Assembly: GCF_026914265.1 (NCBI RefSeq)
Contig: NC_069125.1
Span: 71,564,046 to 71,628,045 of the forward strand
Source: Mya arenaria
Taxonomy: Eukaryota > Mollusca > Bivalvia > Myida > Myidae
Direction of reading: 5' to 3'
Length of the DNA stretch: 64,000 bases
A model generated the notes under the pieces. That model had not been told where the DNA came from and did not search any database. It worked only from the letters and a program-made list of their open reading frames with translations. Every line of letters starts with the position of its first letter. Positions within the stretch are counted from its first letter, which is position 1. Below, piece by piece: positions 41,197 through 55,300 of the stretch. A program made the position numbers and the translations under genes.

Positions 41197-43114
41197 ATTC
41201 AGTGTCTGCTAGTATAATGTTAATAGTGAAATGTTGTTAAGCTACTGGAAGTTATTGCTGTGCATCATGCTTGTGTTGAAGAATCGATATAACCATACTT
41301 GTGTGTTCATTTCAAATGCAATACTTTGATGACTTTTCTATATCATAGTTTTTTAACATATATTTTTAGTTTACCGTTATGATTTATTTATGTCTTTATG
41401 TGTAGCATTGTACATAGCTGTGAAGTTTATTTTAAAATTTAAGTTGATTATTGGGTGGTGAAGTGTTTTACATGTGATTTATGTTAAGTGAAAGGATGTG
41501 GTTATATTTTTGGATTACTGTTTCTGATTAATCACTGTATTGTCTGATATGTAACAGAAGGTGCCAAAGACAATCAATTGAAATCCTTTTACCTCTGGAT
41601 AAGTCCCACAGAAATATTGTGATATTAATAACATGTTTTGGTAAGGGCTATTCGAGTAAAACATGTAACCCATGGGGGGAAGGCAACTATTTAAATAGTA
41701 TATGGGTGGGTGTCTTTTTTGTTAATTTGGACTCTAAAAGGGTAAATTTCATTTATTTGCTTCTGTAGGGGGTGGTATATTTTAAAAGTGCCCTAAATAA
41801 GTCACCTATTATTTAGATCATTTGATCTATTTTTAAGAGTCAGATTTTTATAAACATTGTTTATTTTTTCACCATAGAAAGAAAACTACTGCTATCAAAT
41901 GCAAAGGAAAGAAGTCTTACTATATATATATATATTTTGAAATTGAAAGTTGTTATAGAATATTTGTATTCATGTTTACCCAGCTGGAATGGGAAGGATT
42001 TTGTGCACTTATTCATTAATCTAGTCATGTTTTAAATCTGAGAGACTTTGTCAACTTATTTTGTTCATTTATACATGCACCATCAGTGTCAGTTATAAGC
42101 TTTTAAGAAGAATCATTTTTTTGCATACTGATTATTTGTGTGTTAAAGATTCGCCATTTTTAGCTTAACTATTTTAAGAATAAGGAGGTAATGAAATATA
42201 CTTCTATATACATAACTTTAAACATATTTATTTCAAGTTAAGCTTTATTGGGGTTATCAGGGGCATACAAGAATGAATTATATAACATTAATCGTTTAAA
42301 GACTTTTAAAGATGAAAATTAAGTTACTACTAGCCTAGGACCTTATTGGCTGATGTTTGGTAGAGGAATGTTAACTGAATGAAAAGAAATTATCAGTAAA
42401 GAGGTTGATATAAAGTGGTGACACTGACATTTCAGCAAGCACTCACAAATCTTGATAACACTTTATGTTAAGTAACATAAACAAAATCATTGCTGATAAC
42501 CTGTGCATTGTCATTCTCTTGGTTGAAATCGTATACATATATGCACAGAGTAAATATACTCCTGATACACCAATGAATAAGCCCTTTTTTAGTAAGATTG
42601 GTAAGATTATACAAAAACTGTGCCATAGTTGAATACTGTCTTCCTGATTTGTCTTGTTTTTTGTTGATACAACTGTAAAGTTTAAATTTTGTTCTCTATT
42701 ACTGGCTGTTATATTTGAAATTTAATGTCAAAAGTTTATGAATATCATACACTTACGTTTTAAGTTGAGGTGAATCTCATTGGTAATTTGCATAACTAAC
42801 ATTTCTTCAATACTTGTTGGACAAATAGCTGTCTCTGTTGCCTTAGTTAGAGATGGTGATGTCCCTTGCTTTATAAGTGAAAGATCTGTGTGATGCAAGA
42901 AGAATGTTATTTAATATAGAGAGATACTCAATTTTAGTATCTATATTCATTTGATCATGCAATTTAAATTTATTCTTTAAAGTATATCACACTGAATGTT
43001 TTGTACGTCTATACCTTTAAGTGCTTGGCTCATATTTAGTAAACTACTCTGACAGAGAGAAAAAAATATTTTAAGATAACAAGATTACAATTTTCTAAAA
43101 TTAGCAACTAGTCA
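41197..43114. other. 3' UTR and intergenic DNA after the TMEM263-like gene
   Basis: AT-rich, with no coding segment. The early part is presumably 3' UTR. No clear AATAAA close to the stop was noted. Confidence 0.4.
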
Positions 43115-43195
43115 TATCATGTGTGTATCATGTGTGTATCATGTGTGTATCATGTGTGTATCATGAGTGTATCATGTGTGTATCATGAGTGTATG
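43115..43195. repeat. 11-bp tandem repeat
   Basis: Seven or so copies of ATCATGTGTGT, with GAGTGT variants at the end. Confidence 0.85.
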
Positions 43196-43309
43196 TTGTA
43201 GTCATGAATAGTTTAAATTCTTAAACTGATAAAAAGTGACAATGAAACAGATAAAAGGCTCGCACATATTCAAAGAGAGGAAACCACAAAAAACACTTTT
43301 TATTCAATA

Positions 43310-46300
43310 TGTATATCACGTTTTGACTTGAGCATAAGTCGACACTTCTGAACAAGGGTTTAGACTTCAGCTGGAGTCGACTGAGTCAGGGTTTAGACTT
43401 GAATTAGAGACTACTCTACTGAGCTAGGATTTTGACTTGAGCTAGAGCCTACACTTCTGAGCCAGAGTTTAGACTTGAGCTAGAGTCTACACTACTGAGC
43501 CAGGGTTTCGACTTGAGCTAGAGTCTACATTTCTGAGCCAGGGTTTATACTTGAGCTAGAATCTACACTTCTGAGCTAGAGTTTTGACTTGAGCTAGGGT
43601 CTACACTACTGAGCCAAGGTTTATACTTGAGCTAGGGTCTACACTACTGAGCCAGGGTTTATACTTGAGCTAGGGTCTACACTACTGAGCCAGGGTTTAT
43701 ACTTGAGCTAGGGTCTACACTACCGAGCCAGGGTTCATACTTGAGCAAGTGTCTGCACTACTGAGCCAGGGTTTATACTTGAGCTAGGGTCTACACTACC
43801 AAGCCAGGGTTCATACTTGAGCTAGAGTCTACACTACTGAGCCAGGGTTTTGACTTGAGCTAGGGTCTACACTACTGAGCCAGGGTTTATACTTGAGCTA
43901 GAGTCTACACTACTGAGCCAGGGTTTATACTTGAGCTAGAGTCTTCACTACTGAGCCAGGGTTTCGACTTGAGCTAGAGTCTACATTTCTGAGCCAGGTT
44001 ATTCCTTGAGCTAGAGTCTACACTACTGAGCCAGGGTTTCGACTTGAGCTAGAGTCTACATTTCTGACCCAGGGTTTATACTTGAGCTAGAGTCTACACT
44101 ACTAAGCCAGGGTTTATACTTGAGCTAGAGTCTACACTTCTGAGCCAGGGTTTATACTTGAGCTAGAATCTACACTTCTGAGCCAGAGTTTCGACTTGAG
44201 CTAGGGACTACACTTCTGAGCTAGGGTCTACTACTGAGCCAGGGTTTATACTTGAGCTAGGGTCTACACTACTGAGCCAGGGTTTATACTTGAGCTAGTG
44301 TCTACACTACTGAGCCAGGGTTTAGACTTTAGCTAGAGTCTACACTACTGAGCCAGGGTTTAGACTTTAGCTAGGGACTACACTACTGAGCCAGGGTTTA
44401 TACTTGAGCTAGGGACTACACTACTGAGCCAGGGTTTATACTTGAGCTAGGGTCTACACTACTGAGCCAGGGTTTATACTTGAGCTAGGGTCTACACTAC
44501 TGAGCCAGGGTTTATACTTGAGCTAGAGTCTACACTACTGCGCCAGGGTTTATACTTGAGCTAGTGTCTACACTACTGGGCCAGGGTTTATACTTGAGCT
44601 AGTGTCTACACTACTGAGCCAGGGTTTAGACTTGAGCTAGAGTCTACACTACTGAGCCAGGGTTTAGACTTGAGCTAGAGTCTACACTACTGAGCCAGGG
44701 TTTTGACTTGAGCTAGAGTCTACAGTACTAAGCCAGGGTTTATACTTGAGCTAGACTTTACACCACTGAGCCAGGGTTTATACTTGAGCTAGAGTCTACA
44801 CCACTGAGCCAGGGTTTATACTTGAGCTAGAGTCTACACTACTGAGCCAGGGGTTTGACTTGAGCTAGAGTTTACACCACTGAGCCAAGGTTTATACTAG
44901 AGCTAGAGTCTACACTACTGAGCCAGGGTTTATACTTGAGCTAGAGTCTACACTACTGAGCCAGGGTTTATACTTGAGCTAGAGTCTACACTACCGAGCC
45001 AGGGTTTATACTTGAGCTAGAGTCTACACTACCGAGCCAGGGTTTATACTTGAGCTAGAGTCTACACCACTGAGCCAGGGTTTATACTTGAGCTAGGGAC
45101 TACACTACTGAGCCAGGGTTTATACTTGAGCTAGGGACTACACTACTGAGCCAGGGTTTATACTTGAGCTAGGGTCTACACTACTGAGCCAGGGTTTATA
45201 CTTGAGCTAGGGTCTACACTACTGAGCCAGGGTTTATACTTGAGCTAGAGTCTACACTACTGCGCCAGGGTTTATACTTGAGCTAGTGTCTACACTACTG
45301 GGCCAGGGTTTATACTTGAGCTAGTGTCTACACTACTGAGCCAGGGTTTAGACTTGAGCTAGAGTCTACACTACTGAGCCAGGGTTTAGACTTGAGCTAG
45401 AGTCTACACTACTGAGCCAGGGTTTTGACTTGAGCTAGAGTCTACAGTACTAAGCCAGGGTTTATACTTGAGCTAGACTTTACACCACTGAGCCAGGGTT
45501 TATACTTGAGCTAGAGTCTACACCACTGAGCCAGGGTTTATACTTGAGCTAGAGTCTACACTACTGAGCCAGGGGTTTGACTTGAGCTAGAGTTTACACC
45601 ACTGAGCCAAGGTTTATACTAGAGCTAGAGTCTACACTACTGAGCCAGGGTTTATACTTGAGCTAGAGTCTACACTACTGAGCCAGGGTTTATACTTGAG
45701 CTAGAGTCTACACTACCGAGCCAGGGTTTATACTTGAGCTAGAGTCTACACTACCGAGCCAGGGTTTATACTTGAGCTAGAGTCTACACCACTGAGCCAG
45801 GGTTTATACTTGAGCTAGAGTCTACACTACTGAGCCAGGGGTTTGACTTGAGCTAGAGTTTACACCACTGAGCCAAGGTTTATACTTGAGCTAGAGTCTA
45901 CACTACTGAGCCAGGGTTTATACTTGAGCTAGAGTCTACACTACTGAGCCAGGGTTTATACTTGAGCTAGAGTCTAAACTACTGAGCCAGGGTTTTGACT
46001 TGAGCTAGGGTCTACAGTACTGAGCCAGGGTTTATACTTGAGCTAGGGTCTACACTACTGAGCCAGGGTTTATACTTGAGCTAGAGTCTACACTACTAAG
46101 CCAGGGTTTATACTTGAGCTAGAGTCTACACTACTGAGCCAGGGGTTTGACTTGAGCTAGAGTTTACACCACTGAGCCAAGGTTTATACTTGAGCTAGAG
46201 TCTACACTACTGAGCCAGGGTTTATACTTGAGCTAGAGTCTACACTACTGAGCCAGGGTTTATACTTGAGCTAGAGTCTAAACTACTGAGCCAGGGTTTT

Positions 46301-46645
46301 GACTTGAGCTAGGGTCTACAGTACTGAGCCAGGGTTTATACTTGAGCTAGGGCCTACACTACTGAGCCAGGGTTTATACTTGAGCTAGAGTCTACACTAC
46401 TAAGCCAGGGTTTATACTTGAGCTAGAGTCTACACTACTGAGCCAGGGTTTTGACTTGAGCTAGGGTCTACACTACTGAGCCAGGGTTTATACTTGAGCT
46501 AGAATCTACAGTACTGAGCCAGAGTTTTTTTTACTTGAGCTAGCCAGGGTTTATACTTGAGCTTTAGTCTACACTACTGATCCAGGGTATTTACTTGATC
46601 TAAAGTCTCAACAACCGGGCCAGCGTTTAAACTTGACCTACAGTC
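43310..46645. repeat. Large array of a 38-bp repeat with higher-order structure
   Basis: About 88 copies of a 38-bp unit (GAGCCAGGGTTTATACTTGA, then GCTAGAGTCTACACTACT). Units at the edges are degenerate; the middle is homogeneous. Variant units recur exactly 722 bp (19 units) apart, for example CGCCAGGG at 44541 and 45263, and GGGTTTGAC at 44851 and 45573. Further recurrences of GGGTTTGAC lie 7 units (45839) and 8 units (46143) on. Frames are closed by stops, so it is non-coding. Confidence 0.95.
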
Positions 46646-49022
46646 TTCAGTTTCCTTATTGGCTTGAATATTGTGAAAGAAAAGAAGAGGTATTGTGATA
46701 GCCGTTGCGTCTTTGTAAGCATCGTGCAAAGGCCTTGTACCTTGACCCGACGTTAACTCAAAAACCGTTCACTGATTAACCGAAACTTGGTACACATAAA
46801 GCTATAACACTGTTTTTGTTAATTGTCGAGTTATGCGCCTTGTTCAACTGAAAAAAAATAACACGAGCGTTTGCTGACAGGCATAGGGATACTGCTAGTG
46901 TTGAACATGCACTAGTTGGAACTCTTTAAATTACAAGTGAAATAGAATCAGCCTCGTGAAACCTTGTATCTTGATGTGGTCAGGCATGATTCTACTAAGA
47001 TACCTGCTGAAGCCAGGTGTTCGACATCAAATAAACAGGTTACATGGTAGAATATTACTAGCCTACACGTGGCTAGACTTATTCACACTCCATATTACGC
47101 ATTACTTTGTTGACTATGTGTGCAAATGAATTTGATGACATGTTATCATCTTTCGTTTAATGATCCTTTAAAATTGAATTATCCCAGTGTATCTGTTTAT
47201 AAAAATGTAGTATTTTAGATGCAATTGACTAGATATATTTCTCACCGTTAGTGCCAAAGGAGTAGTCGGTGATAGTAATAGTGAAGCATATCTTCTTGAA
47301 CATGTAGAAATCATGTGATTACACCTGTAATACCAAATGATATACATGTTGTTCGAATTTTTTTATGGCGTATTGATTTGTAATGTGCAATTTATTCCTT
47401 GATGGAACTTTTATGGTGTATTATTTGACATTATTTCATATAACAATTATTTCTGTTGGATGTGGAGGTTGACAAGATAATAAATCAAGACTTTCCCCCT
47501 CATGTTTTTATTACAATAAACAAGCGAGGATATTTGCGAATACTTCACATTATTGAATTTATTTATATTTTTCGTTTTAAACAGCATGGGTTTAAGAGAC
47601 AAGTGCGTCAAGCGTGATTGTTTGCACAAAAAGCGAGGTATTTTAGTAGCCTTTGTTGTCAGAAACCGCACGAAAACCGAATATGCACCTTGGGACTGAC
47701 GGCGGAAATTTATGAAGATAATACGATTTGTTTGAGGAAAAAATGGACTGAGAATTCGCTGATTTCATAAGGAATAGCGTAGGATGTTACCTTGTTTGGC
47801 GAAAGCATTGTGGCCAAATATAGCGCGACTGCATTCTGCAATTTGTGGATGAACGATATAAAGTACAGGTTGCAACACTTTCAAGAGAAATATATTCATT
47901 GTCCGTTATATTTATCTATTCCTTTTGTTCCACCAGATGTCATAGTGATTTTTGATTGCAATTCTTAAATAAACATCAGATTTAATGCATTCTTAATGGA
48001 TTTTTACAATAAACACCTGGTGAAATTGTCGCACAAATCATACAAGAAGAATTGCTTAAAATAGCATAAACCCCGTGAGGTGAAACTGACAAAGGCTGGT
48101 TATTTAGGTAAATTATTAGTTTCCGTGCTCTCTTATTATTTCCTGTCTGTAACCAAGCCTTTGACGAATTGCGATCGATGAATATTTTCTTTATAGACAT
48201 GTAATTATTTAAGAGTCAACAAGGCTGAATGCAGTCAGTTTGTCAATATTTGATAATTATTTTCGTACATTTCTATGACTTATTACTTGTAATTCTCACA
48301 GTAGAAACTGACATGCTCCTGAGTGACTGCATGTAATTGCGGAATCCTCTGTAAAGCCAGTCGTACTACGACCTCAACTGCTTGCCAAAAGATCCCAACC
48401 ACGTCTTCCGTAAACAACACTCGGGATTTGATACTAATAATAGTATTTGGACAAGACGATGTCTTGGCATTTTATGTCATACCGCTGTTATATTTAAACT
48501 TTTATAGAAACTTTTATGTTGGCAGACATGAACGAAGCAATGAAATAGACAAAAACTTAGTACTTTTATTAACTTATAATTGAAACTTACGTGCACTTAT
48601 AATACTGTGGCGGTAAAGGTTGCATTTGCTATCAAGACAGAACACATATATTCCAAGGAACATCAAATAACAATTCCCATGTGTTTTACAACAATGTCAT
48701 TATAGTTTCAATTGTATGCTTACTGAGTGTATTAACAATACGTGAATATTGACAAGAAATGAAGCTCTTTCAGGTATGTTGTAAATAAATGTTGGTTAAC
48801 TGTATAGGAATATGTGAACTACTTCGATGGTCAATTTGATACATGTGCGTCTTCAGCTATACATGTTTAATTGTATTTCTTTATTTTTTTCTAACAATAA
48901 AACAAATTTAAGACAGGGAATATTTTATAATACAGTTCAAACACGTTTCAAGTCTATTTCTATGCAACTATATAATACTTATAATATTAAAAACTTGAAA
49001 CAATAACTGATGTATTACTATT
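46646..49022. other. Intergenic DNA between the 38-bp array and the next gene
   Basis: No coding segment supported. A TTTATT (AATAAA on the minus strand) near 48881 could be the polyadenylation signal of the minus-strand gene that ends at 49023. Confidence 0.4.
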
Positions 49023-49379
49023 TCAAAAACTCAATTTATAGTTTGATGTATCTACTACGGGAGCCCCAAATTGTGTATGTTTCAAAAACGGTTTAGCGTC
49101 ATCTATACTCGGGTGTGTGAAGGTATAACCGATCGGTAGTGCATAGGGTAGCGGGGAACTCGGTGCAGAACCGGCTTTATCCTTTTCAGTCTCGTTTTCG
49201 TCACTCTTGGTTTCGGACTCCTCGATTTTGTACGTAATGGGTAGTTGGACGTTCTGGCGGTAGCGGGGTTGCTCCCACGGCCATGGGGGACGTTGCAGGG
49301 GCTCCGGATCCGTGTTATCGACGGCTTCCGACAGCCACTCGGGGTGCACGACGAAAAATGATTTCGATTGGAATGAATT
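49023..49379 (-). CDS. Unrecognised gene, last exon
   Basis: Acceptor TTTTTTCTTCAG; 118 codons and TGA. Contains FFVVHPEWLSEAV, RPPWPWEQPRYRQNV and LPYALPIGYTFTHPS. GC content is well above its flanks. Confidence 0.7.
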   Translation of the reverse strand, partial: NSFQSKSFFVVHPEWLSEAVDNTDPEPLQRPPWPWEQPRYRQNVQLPITYKIEESETKSDENETEKDKAGSAPSSPLPYALPIGYTFTHPSIDDAKPFLKHTQFGAPVVDTSNYKLSF

Positions 49380-52300
49380 CTGAAGAAAAAACTGAGTGTG
49401 GGACACCGCATTTTACAACTGACAAACACTTGTGCTAACAGCGCAATATCTTCTTTGTTGCATTGATGTAAACACTGAGCAAACTATTGCTTTTAAGGGC
49501 TATCGATACCTATAATCATATCACGGAGCTTGCTCTAATTCATCATGGAAGTTGCTCAGAACGGAACGAGTTCAAAATGTGAACATTACCGCACTGTACA
49601 GCACTAAGTATTTTAGGTCCGTGTCGATTATGGGCCATAATGGGTAGAAACGTTGATTTATTTTTATATGCTCGCTATATATTCAGGCCATCATGGTCAT
49701 ACTTACAACATTCAAAAGAAATGTGCACCTTTATTTCGTTCATTTTCAGGTGCCTCATTTAAAAGACACCTTAATGTTTCGCTCGAAAAGCACACCGTGT
49801 TTGGAATTTACATACAACCCATGAAAAAGTTTTTGGTGTTAGAAGTACTGGTATTTTACCAATTATCTTTTTCAAAGAAACACAATGAAATAAAGTACCC
49901 CGATTATACTTGCTATATTTGTAAAACTACTAAAACATGTGTGCTTTTTATTTAAGCAATACGTACCCCGAACAAGCTGTCTTGGTGGTACTGGTCCTTC
50001 AAAATCGGCCGGAGAGCCCTGCAGACAGAAAAACTCATTGTCAAAGCACGGATTAACTTTTTTCAATTTGTATTGACTCTTTATCACTTTTAAGTATCCA
50101 GTCGACCAAAGAGATAACGAAGAGATTAATTTAATGACTGTAATCCTCTGCACCGGGAGCGGATTAATGGTTTTAATGAGACAAAGAAAAGATTATTTTC
50201 GTAACCAATCCTCTTAGAGTCAACATGTCGGAATCGTCTCTAGAGGCTTTCATTGCTAGTATTATGAATGGAATCCAGTGATTCCTTTGTTACCATTTCA
50301 TTTTTGGCGAAATACGCGATCTTACCTGTTATACAATGTTGTATATTTTTTATAATAGCATTCTCAATAGAGTAATATCATGACGGTTACCGTATATTAG
50401 ATAAAGTCGAGTCCCGATGGCCCGAACTCCAATTAACCGGCGAAATTACCTCCAGTCTCGTGAAATTCGAGCCAAGCGGAAAGGTTTGCCATCAGTATTA
50501 AGAAATCGGTCCGATACATTAAATTCAGTTCGAGCCAACAAGGAATTTGAGCCAAGCGATTTCGAGCCAACAGGACTCGACTTTAATTGAATGTTTTCAT
50601 GTTTGCATTTCTGAACCTAATGCAACGAAAGACAGACTTGCACTAAAACCTGAAAACATAATCATATACATGTACAATTAAGCAAAACGTCCGAACTTCT
50701 TACAGGTTGTTACAAACGTACGTATCCGTCTTGTGAATAACTATGCAAACATTATAATATGATCTAGAAAACTAGCAAGGATCGGATATCAAAGTTCATT
50801 TAAACCCTAGGTCTTTTGTCCATAAGCCTTCCATTGAAAAGCTAAGTAATATATTGTTTGGTGGACTTAATATGACAACTTTAACGTGCTACAGTATATA
50901 AAAGAAAGTGTAATAAATAGTTCCGTAATTCGTTTTTTCAGACTAGATTTGGCTCTGATACAAAAGTAAATTGATATGAAATCAGCTATTCAACATGTCT
51001 TTTAAAGGGGTAGATGATAAGTTCCCTGGTGTTATACGACTCCTTAACTATTTCATTGTTCAAATGCTATTTAACAGCTGATATCAACAAGGAGAAACAT
51101 TTATCTGATTACAGCTTTTATTTCATATAAAAACATTAAATTACAAAGAAGACTTTTTATGAGCTAAATCTGTCGGTTGTATCATCCTGGACTGCAGCCA
51201 TGTAGCTTAGTCACGTTAGGGGTTGCACTATTCACATATCAATTAATTCATGTGTTCTATTTACGTGTGCACATAACTATTATGGACTTGGATATTGTTT
51301 TAAAACTAGAAAAGATCGGTGCGTGTGCCTGGTCCTTACACATGTTAATGTACAACGTGAGAATCTACATCAAACACCACTCGGTGACTTCAAATAGACA
51401 ATAAAATACAACGCCTCTTCCCTATCAATCCAAATTATTCGCAGCGTTTTAGTTGACAGAAAAGTACCTTGAGACTGTTTTTATTGAGCTGAGAGATTGC
51501 TATAAATGTAATTTGTTTAATTGTCAAATACCCTGGTAAAAGCAAGTACACGAGTCTATCGGTAAACTGGTCAAATGGTTGCCTAGGGACTGGTGTGCAG
51601 AGGAAAAGTTGTATAACGTCTAAATAAGGGAACTGACGAAGTATTAATCGTCACAGCATCTTGTCAGGGCGGGGCATGGTGGTGGTTCTGCAAATCTAGT
51701 GCTATGCAACCCTACAATACACAGCACAACACACAGACCTTTTCTGTTCAAGAGGGGTTTGTTCGCGTCTTCCTAAGCTGAAACAAAAATGATATTATCC
51801 AACATTTCACCTCGTTGAAAAGTTCCAGTAAGCATCTCCAGTTGTAACACAGTGCATCTTTAAATTTAAATTGTAGTTACTGGCCTTTTTGTTCTTCTAC
51901 ATAAGTATTGTAATAAAAGTAACGACTGCTTATCGAATGGAAATAATGAGCACGGGAATGACGCCCTTATAAACTGCGTAAGACAGAAATCCGTGTTCAC
52001 TGCGTGAAAAACCCTTATTCAAAGCGTGAGACTGTGACCCCGATTCACTGCGTGAAACAGAAGCTGTAATTCACTGCGTGAGATTATAATCCTGATTCAC
52101 GGCGTAAAACTCTAATTCACTGCATGAGACTGTTACTTAATTAACCAAGTTGTTTTAACCATGTTTCACCGCGTGGTACAGTAACCCTGATTCACTGCAC
52201 GGAACTCTTACCCTGATTCACAAAGTGATTTTACCATAATTATTTGGTTAAGACAATAACACTGATTCACTGCGTGAGACAATAATTTTGATTCAATACG

Positions 52301-55300
52301 GTATGAGACTGTAACCCTGATTCACTGCGTGAGACCGTAACCCTAATTCATTGCATGAGACTATAACCCTGATTCACTGCGAGTGCCAGTAACCCTGATT
52401 CACTGCTCGAGACTGTAACCCAGATTCACTGCGTGAGACTGTAGCCCCGATTCACTGCGTAAGGCTGTATCCCAGATTCACTGCGCCAGACTGTAAGCAA
52501 TATTTACGGCGTGAGACTGTAACCCTTATTCATTAATTGAGACATTAACACTTATTCACTGCGTAAGACAGTAATCATTATTCACTGCTCGAGGCAGTAA
52601 CCCTGATTCCGTGCTCGAGACTGTAACCCTTATTCACTACGTGAGACTGTTGCCCTTATTTACTGCGTTAGACAGTAACCCCTATTCAACGCGTGAGACA
52701 ATAACTTATACAATGCCCGAGACTGTAACCCCAATTCACTTCGTGAGACTGTAGCACTTATTTACTGCATGATATTGTAGCCCTTATTTACTGCGTGAGA
52801 CAGTAACCTTTACTCACTGCGTGTGACAGTAACCCCGATTCACTGCGTGAGACTGTAAACCCAATTCACTGCTTGCGACTGTAACCCTAATTAACTGTGT
52901 GAAACTGTAACCCGGAATCACGGCGTGAGACTGTAACCCTAATTCACCGCATGAGACTGTAACCCGAAATCACGGCGTGAGACTGTTACCCTGATCCTCC
53001 GCGTGAGATTGTAACCCTTATTCAACGCATGAGACTGTAACCATAGTCACTTCTCGAGACTGTAACCCTGATTTACTGCGTGAGACTGTAACCCTAATTC
53101 ACTGCATGAGACAGTTACCCGGAATCATGGCGTGAGACTGTAACCCTGATCCTCCGCGTGAGATTTTAACCCTGATTCACCACCCTTAATCACTGCTCGA
53201 GACTATAACCCTGATTCACTGCGTGAGACTGCAACCCTGATTCACTGCGTGAGACTGTAACCCTGATCCTCCGCGTGAGATTGTAACCCTTAGTCACTGC
53301 GTGAGACTGTAACCCTGATCCTCCGCGTGAGATTGTAACCCTTAGTCACTGCGTGAGACTGTAACCCTGATCCTCCGCGTGAGATTGTAACCCTTATTCA
53401 CTGGTCGAGACTTTAATCCTGATCCACCGCGTGAGACTGTAACCCCGATTCACTGCGTGAGACAGTAACCCTGATCCACCGCGTGAGACTGTAACCCTGA
53501 TTCACTGCGTGAGACTGTAACCCCGATTCACTGCGTGAGACAGTAACCCTGATCCACCGCGTGAGACTGTAACCCTGATTCACTGCGTGAGACAGTAACC
53601 CTGATCCACCGCGTGAAACTGTAACCCTGATCCACCGCGTGAGACTGTAACCCCGATTCACTGCGTGAGACAGTAACCCTGATTCACCGGGTGAGACTGT
53701 ATCCCTGATTTACTGCGTGAGACTGTAACCCTGATTCACTGCGTGAGATTGTAACCCTCATTCATCGCTCGAGACTGTAACCCCAATTCACTGCGTGAGA
53801 CTGTAACCCCGATTCACTGCGTGAGATTGTAACCCTCATTCATCGCTCGAGACTGTAACCCCGATTCACTGCGTGAGACTGTAACCCCGATTCACGGCGC
53901 GAGACAGTAACCCTGATCCACCGCGTGAGACTGTAACCCTGATTCACTGCGTGATACTGTAACCCTGATTCAGTGCGTGATACAGTAACCCTGATTCACT
54001 GCGTGAGACTGTAACCCTGATTCACTGCGTGAGACTGTAACCCCGATTCACTACGCCAGACTGAAACCCCGATTCACGGCGTGAGACTGTAACCCCAATT
54101 CACTACGCCAGACTGTAACCCTGATTCACTGCGTCAGACAGTAACCCTTATTCACTATGTGAGAATGTAACCCCGATTCACTGCGTGAGACTGTAACCCT
54201 GATTCACTGCGTGAGACAGTTACCCTTATTCACTGTGTGAGACAGTTACCCTTTTTCACTGTGTGAGAATGTAACCCCAATTCAGTACGCCAGACTGTAA
54301 CCCCAATCACGGCGTGAGACAGCAACCCCGATTCACTACGCCAATTTGTAACCCCGATTCACGGCATGAGACTTTACCACTGATTTATTGTGTGGAACTG
54401 TGCCCGTGATTTTATTTCAACATCATTAATTCATTAATACATTAATAGATACATTTAATACCAGGCTAAATAAACTGGCACCGGATTTTCAAACTCAAAC
54501 ATTTTTTTTATAAAATCAAAAAAAAAATCTTATAATTCCTCACTAAAAATTATAATACCGAATATGTGAAAAAATATTGAAAAATATATTTGATTTTTAA
54601 AAAAAATGTTTGAGTTTGAAAATCCGGAGCCAGTGGCTAAATATTATTATTTGTACAGGAAAACATTTCAATTCAACACGACATCGACACGACCGCTGCA
54701 CTGATATAATTAATTGGTCGTTTTTAGAAGTAAAATCAATATGGATTGTGAATTTAATTCATTTAATGTCACTTGTGAGGTATTGAACGGATTTTTCGCT
54801 CACTCTGAAATCCAAACAATTTGTAATGCGTTAAATACAGTATACCATACATGTTGAAATTTAAATTTCATTCTCGATTTATTTTAATCCTACAGGACGT
54901 GTACAATTTGTTTTTACATGTTTAACAAGTTTGCCCTTTAAATTGCTGTTCTATTTTGTAATATCTTATTGCAATTTTTAAATTTGTTGCGTTTCAAATG
55001 CATTTATAAAGCAAACAAATAAAATATATATTGACATCAGCATTTATTATATCTCTCAAAATATCGTTATCTTGTTTTAAAGTATTCACCTCATTATAAA
55101 TTGGTTACAAAAGTCCCAAACTGCACTTACTCTTTATCCGTGTCTATTTTATCCTCCGACATGATCACTTATATATTCCCACTGTAAGACAATAGCTCGT
55201 TGATTAAATAACTCCCAAGCAGCGATTGAATTACATGTGGCTTATTCTACCCGCTTAAGCGACAACGCTGGAGACGAATGCTTAAACCTTGCGGTCTGTT

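Noticed and set aside
43310-46645. CRISPR-like regular array
   Set aside because: Repeats are directly tandem with no unique spacers, and the window is eukaryotic.
53413-53661. MNRGYSLTRWIRVTVSR repeat protein
   Set aside because: A frame through the 26-bp array, which stays open only in its homogeneous part.
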